This document shows positions 35,763 to 44,779 of a stretch of DNA of 64,000 nt, in pieces (the first letter of the stretch is position 1; each line of letters starts with the position of its first letter). The notes under the pieces are model-generated. The model did not search any database and was not told where the DNA came from. It was given only the letters and a program-made list of their open reading frames with translations. This stretch comes from JAGQSZ01 sp049647585 (lineage in GTDB: Bacteria > Actinomycetota > Acidimicrobiia > Acidimicrobiales > Microtrichaceae): positions 41,256 to 105,255 of the forward strand of contig JBARXY010000025.1 in assembly GCA_049647585.1 (NCBI GenBank), written 5' to 3'. Position numbers and translations under genes: made by a program.

Positions 35763-36991
35763 ACGATGTCGAGCGACAACATTCGGATCGCGTTGCCACG
35801 CAGGATCTTGTACTGCACTTCCTTCGAAAGATGGCCCATCATCTTCTGCGCAACGGCCTTCGAGTCGGGCCATGTCGAATCTGTGTGTGGGTAGTCGGTC
35901 TCGAAGGTGATGTTGTCGACACCGACCGCGTCCAGCGAATTGAGTCCGTGCTGGTCTCTGAAGAAGCAGCCGTATACCTGTCGGTAGTAATAGGTCGACG
36001 GGGGTTCGGGGAGGATGTCGGCGACTCCGCCCCAGGCACGGTGCTCGAGCCACACATCGTCGGCCCGTTCAAGAATGTAGGGAAGCCAGCCGATCTGACC
36101 TTCGGAGTATGCAAGTCGTAGTTCGGGGAACCTGACCAGTACCCCCGAAAACAGGAAGTCCGAAAGGCTGGCCATCGAGTTGTTGAAGCTGAGTGTCGCC
36201 GCAACTGCGACAGGCGCATCGGCCGATGTCGCTGGCATCCGTGAAGACGACCCGATGTGCATGCAGACAACCGTCTGGGTGTCGGAGCATGCCTTGAACA
36301 ACGGATCCCAGTATCCGGAATGGATGCTCGGCAGGCCCAGATGCGGGGGAATCTCTGAGAAACAGACAGCATGACAGCCACGTGCGGCGTTACGACGCAC
36401 CTCGGCGGCGGCCAGGTCGGCGTCCCATAGAGGGATGATGATCAGTGAAACCAGATGGCCATCTGATTCGCCACACCACTCCTCGACCATCCAGTCGTTG
36501 TAGGCATAGACGCACGCCTCGCCGAGCGCCCGGTCCTTGGCCTCGGTGAATGTCTGGCCACAGAACCGAGGGAACGACGGAAACGAGAGCGACACGTCGA
36601 CGTGGTTGTCGAGCATGTCCTGCACCCGAGCCTTGGGGTCATAACACCCGGGGCGCATCTCGTCGTAGGTCATCGGCGTCATCGTCATCTCGTCACGCGA
36701 GTACCCAACGGCAGCGACGTGACGCTTGTGGATGTAGACGAGGTCCTCGAACACCCAACAGTCGGCTGGTCGCCCATCGTCGGTGAATTCCTGTTCGTAG
36801 GTTCCCCCACCGACGTGCTTCATCGAACCGACCCCACGACGCTCGATCTTCGGTCCACGATCGCGTAGCCGTTCTGGAAGGTAGGTCTGCCAGACGTGCG
36901 GCGGCTCGACCACGTGGTCGTCGACGCTGACGATCATCGGGAAATCCGCGTCCGAATAGCCGGTCAAAGGGGAATCCTCGACGAGTGCCAC
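35759..36991 (-). CDS. Metal-dependent amidohydrolase (amidohydrolase_2-type)
   Basis: The 410-residue TIM-barrel enzyme has an N-terminal metal-type segment (MIVSVDDHVVEPPHVWQTYL), a central FPSFPRFCGQ region, CMHIGSSSRM, and the C-terminal VGVDNITFETDYPHTDSTWP with conserved Asp. Members are decarboxylases or hydrolases, often in aromatic or steroid pathways. The GTG start at 36991 is preceded by GGAGGT at 5-base spacing, which is better than the longer upstream frame. It overlaps YqgE and lies 135 bases from a SnoaL-like gene. Confidence 0.88.
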   Translation of the reverse strand: MALVEDSPLTGYSDADFPMIVSVDDHVVEPPHVWQTYLPERLRDRGPKIERRGVGSMKHVGGGTYEQEFTDDGRPADCWVFEDLVYIHKRHVAAVGYSRDEMTMTPMTYDEMRPGCYDPKARVQDMLDNHVDVSLSFPSFPRFCGQTFTEAKDRALGEACVYAYNDWMVEEWCGESDGHLVSLIIIPLWDADLAAAEVRRNAARGCHAVCFSEIPPHLGLPSIHSGYWDPLFKACSDTQTVVCMHIGSSSRMPATSADAPVAVAATLSFNNSMASLSDFLFSGVLVRFPELRLAYSEGQIGWLPYILERADDVWLEHRAWGGVADILPEPPSTYYYRQVYGCFFRDQHGLNSLDAVGVDNITFETDYPHTDSTWPDSKAVAQKMMGHLSKEVQYKILRGNAIRMLSLDIV

Positions 36992-37126
36992 TAATACCTC
37001 CGAGAAGCGCGACGCCGACCGAACGGCGTCGCGACAGGTTTCTGACGAGCCGTCAGATTCTAGCCCCGCCTCAGGTCTCGCCAAGCGAGTCCGCAAACCC
37101 CGCTGTTTCGCCAGAGGTCGCCGGGT

Positions 37127-37666
37127 TCAGCTTGCAGGCACGGTGCTTCCGCCGCCGGTCCCCCACCAACTCGCTGTCAGGGCAAAGCCCTCCAGCGAAC
37201 TGGTCGGAACCATGTACTCATAGGTGCGCTTGTAGGTGGTCCTGGTGATCACCCAACGGCCGGACTGACGCTCATAGTCATCCTCATAGAACGCGGATCC
37301 CATGAGGATGAAGTTCCACTCGCTGTCCAGGACAGTGTCCTCAAGGGCCCACGTGGCGCTCGCCCGGTCACCATCCACGTCGATCTCGGGGTGGTGGACC
37401 TTGTGACTCGAATGGAAAGCGTCGCGGCTCATGTTCCTAGCGACGAAATCGATGATCTCGTGCCGGCTGTCAAAGCTGTACTTGCCGGCGCTGTAGGCAG
37501 CTGTCGCGTCTGGCGCGAACAGCTCGACCATCCCATCCCAGTCCTTCTGATCCAAACACCGGAGATACGCGTATTTGACCCGCTTGATGTCCTCTATGGC
37601 GCAGAGCCGCGCTACCTGGGCTGCCACGTCGACGTCTGTTGTCATCTCACTCATATCCAAATCCAT
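37127..37666 (-). CDS. SnoaL-like (NTF2-fold) protein
   Basis: The 179-residue protein has a SnoaL/NTF2-like core: VKYAYLRCLDQKDWDGMVEL, then FAPDATAAYSAGKYSF, the HSSHKVHHPEIDVDGDRASA strand and DDYERQSGRWVITRTTYKRT. Such proteins often act as isomerases, dehydratases or ring-hydroxylation subunits. It lies upstream of the amidohydrolase on the same strand, which fits a shared degradation pathway, but substrate and reaction are unknown. Several in-frame ATGs near the start are possible. Confidence 0.85.
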   Translation of the reverse strand: MDLDMSEMTTDVDVAAQVARLCAIEDIKRVKYAYLRCLDQKDWDGMVELFAPDATAAYSAGKYSFDSRHEIIDFVARNMSRDAFHSSHKVHHPEIDVDGDRASATWALEDTVLDSEWNFILMGSAFYEDDYERQSGRWVITRTTYKRTYEYMVPTSSLEGFALTASWWGTGGGSTVPAS

Positions 37667-37815
37667 TCATCAGGCGACTCATTCTCCGACCCTCTGCGCT
37701 TCGATCCGCCGCATCCTCGGCACTTCGACGCTGCACGACCAAGACGCTGTACGAATGAGACGCTGTACGGCAACTCCGGCCCGCTGCGACTCGCACGATT
37801 CCGACCCGGTGGACA

Positions 37816-38223
37816 TCATCGAGGATCATCGATCCCTGGGCCCAGTTCGATCGGGTCACGGCTGGAGCGGCCGGTAGTCGCGGGACCCCGCAGGTCGATG
37901 ACCTGCGGGGAATCGACTTCCCGGGAGTCGAGCACGAACACCGTCGGCGCTGGAGTCAGTGACGACGTCACCGTCCCCAATGATGACGTCGTCGCTGAAG
38001 CCCCCGATGGAGACACCGGTGCGAACAAGTTCTCGGGTGCCAGACGGCCGGGTCGTGGATCTGTCGAGGACCGCGCTTCGGAGTCCGGTCGGGTGCGACC
38101 CGTCCCTGCCGCCGCCCTCGATCCCCATTTGGCCCAGCCAACGAGAATGCCTGCGGCGAACGCCCCTCCAATCAATGTGATTGCAAAGAGAAACTGCGCA
38201 ATTTGAACTACCTCGTACCGCAC
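37816..38223 (-). CDS. Possible small membrane protein (doubtful gene)
   Basis: The candidate 135-residue product has one convincing transmembrane helix (FLFAITLIGGAFAAGILVGW) after a short N-terminus, then a Ser/Thr/Asp-rich tail. Starts are GTG at 38223 with a GC-rich, weak ribosome site. Two strong hairpins lie in its tail sequence, which could instead mean the region is non-coding. If this gene is not real, 37667-38426 is a 760-base gap with no other gene. Confidence 0.4.
   Translation of the reverse strand: MRYEVVQIAQFLFAITLIGGAFAAGILVGWAKWGSRAAAGTGRTRPDSEARSSTDPRPGRLAPENLFAPVSPSGASATTSSLGTVTSSLTPAPTVFVLDSREVDSPQVIDLRGPATTGRSSRDPIELGPGIDDPR
37886..37910. other. Perfect 11-bp hairpin with 3-base loop
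   Basis: The arms ccccgcaggtc and gacctgcgggg pair completely around gat. This is within the tail of the doubtful minus-strand gene. It is strong enough to be a structural or terminating RNA element, although no U-tract follows on either strand. Confidence 0.7.
37961..37993. other. 10-bp hairpin next to the 37886 palindrome
   Basis: Arms gacgacgtca (37961-37970) and tgacgtcgtc (37984-37993) pair perfectly around a 13-base loop. It is 51 bases from the previous hairpin. Confidence 0.6.
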
Positions 38224-38426
38224 AGCGCCCCCCGGAGCTCGTGTACTGCTGGTGATCACAACGTTGGATTCCCCGCAACTGGTCAGACTGTACCGCCGAT
38301 CCCCACAACACAGCTGTTCTTCTCGGGCTGGACAATCCAGCGGCAACAACGGTCGGTGCGGCCGTCTCCTAGCCCTAGTCTCGCTGGGAGAATCTGGTCC
38401 CTCGGGACGCAACGCCTAGGAGAAAC

Positions 38427-40916
38427 ATGTCGCAACGTGTCGACGATCTGCTTGCCGCTCTTACGCTCGATGAGAAGGCCTCGCTCACCTCCGGTGCCGA
38501 CATGTGGCACGGTCACGCTGTCGAACGCCTGGGCATTCCCGCCCTGAAGGTCAGCGACGGGCCCGTGGGAGTCCGCGGTGATCGCTGGGTCGGAACGACC
38601 TCCGCGTGTGCTCCGTGCGGAACCGCTCTCGGGGCAACCTGGAATCCAGAGTTGCTGCGCGAGGTCGGTGCCGTACTTGGAGCCGAGGCGATCACCAAGT
38701 CGGTCGACATCCTGCTCGCGCCCACCGTCAATCTCCATCGCAATGCCCTCGCGGGACGCAACTTCGAATGCTTCTCGGAGGACCCACACCTAACCGCTCG
38801 CTCGGCTGTGGCAGTGATCGACGGCATCGAATCGACCGGTGTCGGAGCCTGCATCAAGCATTTTGTCGCCAATGACAGCGAGTACCAGCGCCACACCATC
38901 TCTTCCGAGGTTGGCGAACGCGTCCTCCGAGAGCTGTATCTGATCCCCTTCGAAGCAGCCGTCGCCGAGACGTCAATCACATCGGTAATGAGCGGCTACA
39001 ACCGCCTCAACGGGACCTACTGCGCCGAGCACAGATGGCTCCTCACCGACGTGCTCCGATCCGAGTGGGGCTTCGAGGGGATTGTCATTTCGGACTGGTG
39101 GGGAACCATGAGTTCCGAATCTGCTTCGGCCGGACTCGACATCGAGATGCCCGGCCCCGCGAAGTTCATGGGATCGAAGCTCGCCGAGCTGGTCAGGTCG
39201 GGCGAACAGGAGGAATCCGTCGTCGACGACATGGTGCGGCGGATCCTCAACACATACGAGAAGCTCGGCCTGTTGGATGCGGGCGAGCGGCCGGCCGAGA
39301 CCTCGGTCGACTCTGTGGAACACGGGACCGTCCTGCGCAGGGCCGCACAGGAAGCCATTGTTCTGCTTCGCAACGACCCGGTTGGCGATACGCCGCTGCT
39401 GCCGCTCTCCCCCACTCTGCGACGGGTCGCCGTCATCGGCCCCAACGCCGATGTCCCCGCGGCTCTCGGCGGTGGATCCGCAGCGGTCAATCCCCATCAC
39501 GTGACCACCGTTCTTGACGGGCTCCGCCAGGCTCTCGGGGACGAAGTCGAGATAGTCCACGAGATCGGCGTGTCTGCCTATCGCAACATTCCTCCGATCG
39601 ATCGCCGCCGCGTTCAGGCGAGCGTCGATGGCCAACTCGTCGAGGGTGTCCTTGTCGAGTACTTCGCGAACCGCAACCTGGAAGGAGTGCCCACCCACGT
39701 AGAAGTGGCAGCGACTCCGAGGCTCAACTGGATGGGTGACGACGCGGCACCGGGCGTCAGGACGGACGACTTCTCGCTGCGACTCAGCGCAACCTTCACA
39801 GCCGATGTCCCCGGGCGGCACACCTTCTCCCTCGTTACCGGTGGTGCCGGGGGAAGAGTCCTGATCGACGGGGAGACGATCCTCGACAACTACGCCGGTC
39901 AGGTTCCCGGAACCGCGTTCTTCGGTCTGGGCTCGGCAGAAATCACTGCTGGGGTCGACCTCGAGGCTGGTCAGTCCCGCCAGCTCGTCTGTGAATTCAC
40001 CGGTTACGAGGGCCTGGCGGTCGCGGCGCTGATGGTCGGCCACCTTCCGCCAATTCCGACGGACGGTATTGCCCGCGCAGCGGCCGCAGCTGCAGACGCC
40101 GACCTGGCAATCGTGGTCGTCGGGCTGAACCAGGACTCCGAGACCGAGGGTGAGGACCGGGACTCGATCAAGTTGCCGGGTCAACAGGACGAGTTGCTCG
40201 AGGCCGTCATCGAAGCCAACCCCTCGACCGTGGTCCTGGTCAACGCTGGGTCTGCTGTCGATCTGTCTTCGGCCGCGGACGCCCCGGCTCTGGCCCAGAT
40301 CTGGTATCTGGGCCAGGAGGCGGGACTTGCTGTCGCCGACGTTCTGACCGGTGCGGTGAGTCCATCGGGTCGCCTGCCTACGACGTTCGGTGAGCGTGAA
40401 CAGGACTGGCCGTCTTATCTGAACTATCCGGGCTCATCGGGCAAGGTTCTCTACGGCGAGGAACTCTTCATGGGCTACCGGGGTTTCGATCGACTTGGTG
40501 TCGACCCTGCGTTCTGCTTCGGTCACGGCCTGTCTTATTCGGAGTTCACCTGGTCGGAGCCATTGCTGAGCACCGAATCCATCTCGGTGGCATCACTTCG
40601 CGACGGAGCGGTCGTCACGGTGCAGGTCCAGATCGCAAACATTGGGGCCAGGACCGCGGCGGACGTGGTTCAGGTCTATGTGCACGACGAGCTTTCGACC
40701 CTCACTCGTCCCGATCAGGAACTTCGGGCCTTCACCAAGGTCGAGCTGGCTCCGGGTGAATCAACCGGTGCGGAACTGTCACTCGACTTCAGGAGCTTCG
40801 CCTCCTGGGACCCGGACCTGGGCACCTGGGACATCGAACCGGGCAGGTTCCAGATCCGTGTCGCACGCTCGAGCCGTGACGTAGTGGCTCAGGCGAAACT
40901 CGATGTCACGGAGTGA
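38427..40916 (+). CDS. Glycoside hydrolase family 3 beta-glucosidase with PA14 insert
   Basis: The 829-residue enzyme has a GH3 N-terminal barrel with KVSDGPVGVRG, CIKHFVANDSEYQRH and the nucleophile in GIVISDWWG (Asp223). A GH3 C-terminal domain holds ADLAIVVVGLNQDSETEGED and the ending VYVHDELSTLTRPDQELRAF fibronectin-III-like domain. Residues about 405-545 form a PA14-type insertion (LVEYFANRNLEGV through HTFSLVTGGAGGRVLIDG). No signal peptide is seen, so it is probably cytoplasmic and cleaves imported beta-linked oligosaccharides. Its last 11 bases overlap Maf tail to tail. Confidence 0.94.
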   Translation: MSQRVDDLLAALTLDEKASLTSGADMWHGHAVERLGIPALKVSDGPVGVRGDRWVGTTSACAPCGTALGATWNPELLREVGAVLGAEAITKSVDILLAPTVNLHRNALAGRNFECFSEDPHLTARSAVAVIDGIESTGVGACIKHFVANDSEYQRHTISSEVGERVLRELYLIPFEAAVAETSITSVMSGYNRLNGTYCAEHRWLLTDVLRSEWGFEGIVISDWWGTMSSESASAGLDIEMPGPAKFMGSKLAELVRSGEQEESVVDDMVRRILNTYEKLGLLDAGERPAETSVDSVEHGTVLRRAAQEAIVLLRNDPVGDTPLLPLSPTLRRVAVIGPNADVPAALGGGSAAVNPHHVTTVLDGLRQALGDEVEIVHEIGVSAYRNIPPIDRRRVQASVDGQLVEGVLVEYFANRNLEGVPTHVEVAATPRLNWMGDDAAPGVRTDDFSLRLSATFTADVPGRHTFSLVTGGAGGRVLIDGETILDNYAGQVPGTAFFGLGSAEITAGVDLEAGQSRQLVCEFTGYEGLAVAALMVGHLPPIPTDGIARAAAAAADADLAIVVVGLNQDSETEGEDRDSIKLPGQQDELLEAVIEANPSTVVLVNAGSAVDLSSAADAPALAQIWYLGQEAGLAVADVLTGAVSPSGRLPTTFGEREQDWPSYLNYPGSSGKVLYGEELFMGYRGFDRLGVDPAFCFGHGLSYSEFTWSEPLLSTESISVASLRDGAVVTVQVQIANIGARTAADVVQVYVHDELSTLTRPDQELRAFTKVELAPGESTGAELSLDFRSFASWDPDLGTWDIEPGRFQIRVARSSRDVVAQAKLDVTE

Positions 40917-41538
40917 CCAGTTCGACAAGCATCCGGCGCAGTAGCGGCAATGGCAAACCCTTGACGCCGCTTTCGTGTTCACCCTCGACCTTGGCAATGA
41001 ATCCTTCGTCCTGGCCCATCTGGGCCTGGTCCTCAATACGGTAGGAGCCAGAGCAGTCATACGGCTCGAAGCGCCGAACGTAGGAGCGGGCTTCGTCCTC
41101 GGTGAAGCTGCGCATGGTCACCTTCATGATGTCGGTCTCCTCGACGGACCTCCCAGTAGCCGTGTCGAGGACAACGATTCCGTTCACCAAGCTGTGTGTT
41201 GTCCCGGCCATCGACATCAACTGGGCAGTGGCCGAGTCCTCGTCGGGCTTCTTGTTCAACTGTCGAGGTCCGGTACGAGTTGTCAGCACTCCGACCTGGT
41301 CACCAGCTACCACGATCGCGTCGGGATGCCTTGGCGCCACGTCGCTGGCCTTTAAGCGGGCCAATTCCAGGGCAAACCCTTCGGGGCCCAACTGCTCGAA
41401 AAGCGGGTCCAGCTTCCGTTCATCGACCTGGGGCGGATCGGCTATAGCCACGAGTCCGGCATCGGCGAGAATCCTGGCGCGATAGCGCGAGCCCGATGCC
41501 AGTATCAGATCTCGGCCCGCAAGTAGGTCGGACGCCAT
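40906..41538 (-). CDS. maf: Maf-like nucleotide pyrophosphatase
   Basis: The 210-residue protein has the Maf fold: LILASGSRYRARILADAGL, PPQVDERKLDPLF, the Asp in PDAIVVAGDQVGVL and the C-terminal YDCSGSYRIEDQAQ with GLPLPLLRRML. Maf/YceF proteins hydrolyse non-canonical or canonical NTPs. The usual first motif SxSPRR reads SGSRYR here, so the active-site arginines are partly changed. The start at 41538 begins the domain; the longer frame overlaps the divergent gene. Confidence 0.88.
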   Translation of the reverse strand: MASDLLAGRDLILASGSRYRARILADAGLVAIADPPQVDERKLDPLFEQLGPEGFALELARLKASDVAPRHPDAIVVAGDQVGVLTTRTGPRQLNKKPDEDSATAQLMSMAGTTHSLVNGIVVLDTATGRSVEETDIMKVTMRSFTEDEARSYVRRFEPYDCSGSYRIEDQAQMGQDEGFIAKVEGEHESGVKGLPLPLLRRMLVELVTP

Positions 41539-41708
41539 CGAAGTCCCAGTGCTTCTGTGCTCGTTCACTTCACAACCCAATCCAACGGATCCACCCGATT
41601 CGTTCACGTCCCGATTCGCTTCAACGCCGGGTCGCCTCAACGCCCGAGCCCCCGCAGCGACACCGAGTCTTCCGCAGCGGCGCCGGCTCTGTCGCCTACG
41701 ATCCGCGA

Positions 41709-42344
41709 ATGGCCCCGACAAAGCTTCCCCCGCCCACGAGGTGTGCGGTGCTGACGATGGAACTGCAGCGTGGAGTTGTCGGTGAGCTCGCCACCATGCC
41801 CCAACTTGCCGAGGCCTGCGCCAAGACAGGCGTTCTACAGGCCTGTGGAGATCTGGCCAGTACGGCTCGATTGCACCAGGTCCCTGTGGTCCACTGCGTT
41901 GCTTCCTGGAGGGCCGACCGGAGGGGTACAGCGCTGAACAGCCCGCTGAGCGCAGCGTTGAGTCGCAACCCGGAGCAGATTCTCGAGGGCACCGAGGCCG
42001 TTGAACTGGTCGCCGAGCTGGGTGACACCTCTGGCGACCTGCATTCGGGACGCCACCACGGGTTGACTCCTTTCACGGGAACAGACCTGGACCCGCTACT
42101 GCGAACGCTCGGCGTCGATCATGTCGTCGTCTGTGGCGTTTCGCTGAACGTCGGGGTTCTGGGACTGTGTCTGAGCGCAGTTGACCTGGGCTACTACGTC
42201 ACAGTTTGTACCGACGCCGTGGTCGGGGTGCCCGTCAGTTACGGGGAAGACGTCATCAAGAACACCCTCGCGATGCTCGCGACCCTTACGACGACTACGG
42301 ACCTTGCAGATCACTGGCGGGCGAGCACCAACTCCGGCGACTGA
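41709..42344 (+). CDS. Isochorismatase-like protein lacking the catalytic Cys
   Basis: The 211-residue cysteine-hydrolase-fold protein has the N-terminal CAVLTMELQRGVVGELATMP, where the usual Asp of the triad is replaced by Glu in MELQ, and the motif VVVCGVSLNVGVLGLCLSAV, where the catalytic Cys position is Gly. It closely follows an actinobacterial isochorismatase-like subgroup known from mycobacteria. It is therefore not a standard hydrolase and may bind a ligand. It lies divergent to maf. Confidence 0.8.
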   Translation: MAPTKLPPPTRCAVLTMELQRGVVGELATMPQLAEACAKTGVLQACGDLASTARLHQVPVVHCVASWRADRRGTALNSPLSAALSRNPEQILEGTEAVELVAELGDTSGDLHSGRHHGLTPFTGTDLDPLLRTLGVDHVVVCGVSLNVGVLGLCLSAVDLGYYVTVCTDAVVGVPVSYGEDVIKNTLAMLATLTTTTDLADHWRASTNSGD

Positions 42345-42384
42345 GCGCCGTGATGCCAACTCCAACAGACCAGTGACGGAAGCG

Positions 42385-44025
42385 TCACGCGGGAGCCCGC
42401 AAACCCAACGCCTCCGCAAGGTCGGACGCGTTTTCGAGCACCTCTGATCGTGAGTTGCCCGGGACATTCAACGCCAGCCAGTCGACCCCCATGCCGTGCA
42501 GCGTCGCGGCCTCGGCCACTAGCGCATCGAGTCCGGTCGCAGGATCCGCCATGTACGCCCCCAAGGCGAAGGGAACGAAGCAGATCGTCAGTGGCTCGTG
42601 CCGCTCATAGCGATCGATCATCGCCGCGGCGTCGCCAAGTCGGCGGGCAAGTTCGTCCAGGGAAGTGATCTCGGTCGTCTTCAAGCCCTTGCCTGACCCT
42701 GCAGGGGTCGGCATGGGAGACCATCCCTGAGCCAGCTGGATAGACCTTCTCATCGCCGCGAGCGAGTTGCCACCGACCCAGAGCGGCGGTGGGCTGACCG
42801 GAGCCGGTAGTGCGGTGACACCGCGGGCCTTCCATCCGGTGCCCTCGCCGCCGACCGACTGCCCCGACCAGATCTTGGGGAGCATCTCGAGGGAGTGTTC
42901 GAACGACTCGCCACGGGTGTCAAAATCTGCTCCCAGCGCCGCGAATTCGGGACGTACATATCCGGCCGCCACCCCAGCGATAAGTCGTCCACCTGACAGA
43001 ACGTCGACGCTCGCCAATGCTTTGGCAGCAATGAAAGGGTTTCGATACGGAAGCACATAGACATTCGTATGGAGCTTGAGAGAACTGGTCGCCCCAGCCG
43101 CCACTCCGAGCGCGACCGTGGGCTCGAGGGCTTGATGACCGCCGCCCGCCAGCCACCGGTCATCAGGTGCCGGATGGTCCGTCACAAAGGCTGCGTGGAA
43201 TCCCAACTTCTCGTATCCGGCGGCAAGCACCTGGATCGCCGGGGCCGACACGAGTTCCTCGCCAGCCGCGACCCGGTCGACCGGAAGCGCCAGCGAATAT
43301 CGCAACTGTGGAGCGAGCGTGCGCGACAGCCATTCTGCGGCGGCCGAAGCGACGCTGTCCGAAACCTCGTGAGCGCCGGGGAGCACCTGTGCAGACGTTC
43401 CGATGCCCGAGGCACTCAGGAGCGCTGCCGCATCTACACCCAGGAACGCCGGTATGTCCTGGTCCTCGCTCGTGTTCAGCACCAGAACTTCGGCCGGTTG
43501 GGAGCCTGCTACTCCCCCCGGATACTCGTGCGAAGGCAGATCCACCTCTGGGAAGAAACCGCAGATCGATATGTAGGCGTCGGCCCGCCGTCGAGTCGAT
43601 TGCGCCACATCAGACACTGGCCTAGCCGACACCACTGGACCTGACTTCCCTGCACCCGAAGCCTCGACCCTGGAGATCCGTGATGCGCCAATGTGCGACA
43701 TCGCCAGAGCGAGCGCCAGTGCACCACCTTGGGAGAAGCCTGCAACCACCACAGGTCCGCCATGGCTACGGACGTCGACAAGAAGATCGGTGATCCTGGT
43801 TGCCTGTCGGCGCAGCTGATCCTGATCCACTCCACGTGGGCCCGTCGAAAACCAGCTTCGAATGCCGTCCTCATCAACGGGGGCTTCGGGAGCGATCACC
43901 TCCCATCCCTCCGGAGCGATCATCCGCCCCCAAGTCCGGGCTGAACCTGAATCGTCTCCGTGGCCGTGAAGTGCGACGAGAACCCCTGCGGTCTGCGACC
44001 TTCCACCACGATCGATGCTCAACAT
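42385..44025 (-). CDS. Fusion of serine esterase and LLM-class flavin oxidoreductase
   Basis: The 546-residue protein has two domains. Residues 1-250 are an alpha/beta hydrolase of the phospholipase/carboxylesterase type: LVALHGHGDDSGSARTWGR, the nucleophile elbow VVAGFSQGGALALALAMSHI and the late His in VLPGAHEVSDSVAS. Residues 255-546 are an LLM/F420-type oxidoreductase: SLALPVDRVAAGEELV, HTNVYVLPYRNPFIAAKALA, VLSGGRLIAGVAAGYVRPEF and LWVGGNSLAAMRRSIQLAQG. The fusion suggests an ester is cleaved and its product or partner oxidised. The ATG at 44025 is used; the frame is open upstream across the sigma gene. Confidence 0.82.
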   Translation of the reverse strand: MLSIDRGGRSQTAGVLVALHGHGDDSGSARTWGRMIAPEGWEVIAPEAPVDEDGIRSWFSTGPRGVDQDQLRRQATRITDLLVDVRSHGGPVVVAGFSQGGALALALAMSHIGASRISRVEASGAGKSGPVVSARPVSDVAQSTRRRADAYISICGFFPEVDLPSHEYPGGVAGSQPAEVLVLNTSEDQDIPAFLGVDAAALLSASGIGTSAQVLPGAHEVSDSVASAAAEWLSRTLAPQLRYSLALPVDRVAAGEELVSAPAIQVLAAGYEKLGFHAAFVTDHPAPDDRWLAGGGHQALEPTVALGVAAGATSSLKLHTNVYVLPYRNPFIAAKALASVDVLSGGRLIAGVAAGYVRPEFAALGADFDTRGESFEHSLEMLPKIWSGQSVGGEGTGWKARGVTALPAPVSPPPLWVGGNSLAAMRRSIQLAQGWSPMPTPAGSGKGLKTTEITSLDELARRLGDAAAMIDRYERHEPLTICFVPFALGAYMADPATGLDALVAEAATLHGMGVDWLALNVPGNSRSEVLENASDLAEALGLRAPA

Positions 44026-44779
44026 GGTCAGACTCTCACCCGCGGGCCGTCGAAATCGCAAGAGCAGGGAGGATTCCGGGCATCTCGCCGCCAGACTGAT
44101 TCCTTCCAACCAATTGAAGCGAACCGACTTGTTCTCCCGCAGCCAACGAAGACGGCCTGCTGCTGAAGCGTCGAAACCGACTCTGGATCGATCGCTGTCA
44201 CAGCTGATTGACGACCACTCAGCGGTCGTCTTCCACATCGCGTACGGCATTCTCCATGACCGCGGTCTGGCCGAAGATGTTGTTCAGGAAACAATGATCA
44301 AGGCGTGGGAAGCCTCGGAGAGTTTCAGGGGTGAAAGCTCGACACGCACCTGGATCACCCGCATCGCCCACAACACCGCAATCGACGCGCTCCGTCGACG
44401 GCGGGACCAGATAACCAGCGGCGGAGAACTCCCCGAAGCTGGGTCCCTCGCTCCTGGAGATGAGACGGAGAACCGTGCCGAAGGGCGTGCCGATCTTGAA
44501 CTGCTGGCGAAGGCACTCAGAAATCTGGACGAGTTGAGCCGCACCATCGTGATTCTCAGAGAGGTGGACGCTATGTCGTACCAGCAGATAGCCGAGACGC
44601 TCGATCTGCCCGTACCGACGGTGAAGACACGACTGCTTCGCGCGAGACGGAGCCTTCAAGCGTCGGTCAGAGATACGTCGGTCCGAGATACGTCGGTCCG
44701 AGATACGTCGGCGCAGGAGACATCGGTTCGACAGACATCTGATCGAGAGACATCGGTTTGGACAAAGGAGCCTCGGTAA
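44015..44779 (+). CDS. ECF-type sigma factor with C-terminal repeat tail
   Basis: The up to 254-residue protein has sigma region 2 (VVFHIAYGILHDRGLAEDVV then ETMIKAWEASESFRG and TWITRIAHNTAIDALRRRRD) and region 4 (LRNLDELSRTIVILREVDAM and YQQIAETLDLPVPTVKTRLL). After the last helix comes a 33-residue tail made of six 5-residue units of the type SVRDT. The start is unsure: the ATG at 44015 overlaps the divergent fusion gene by 11 bases, and TTG codons at 44114 and 44129 would give a tighter N-terminus. The next gene overlaps by one base. Confidence 0.88.
   Translation: MLNMVRLSPAGRRNRKSREDSGHLAARLIPSNQLKRTDLFSRSQRRRPAAEASKPTLDRSLSQLIDDHSAVVFHIAYGILHDRGLAEDVVQETMIKAWEASESFRGESSTRTWITRIAHNTAIDALRRRRDQITSGGELPEAGSLAPGDETENRAEGRADLELLAKALRNLDELSRTIVILREVDAMSYQQIAETLDLPVPTVKTRLLRARRSLQASVRDTSVRDTSVRDTSAQETSVRQTSDRETSVWTKEPR
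44663..44752 (+). repeat. Six 15-bp tandem repeats at the sigma gene end
   Basis: Units begin every 15 bases from 44663 (tcggt-c-agagatacg type); the first three are near identical, the last three diverged. They encode SVRDT, SVRDT, SVRDT, SAQET, SVRQT and SDRET. Confidence 0.9.
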
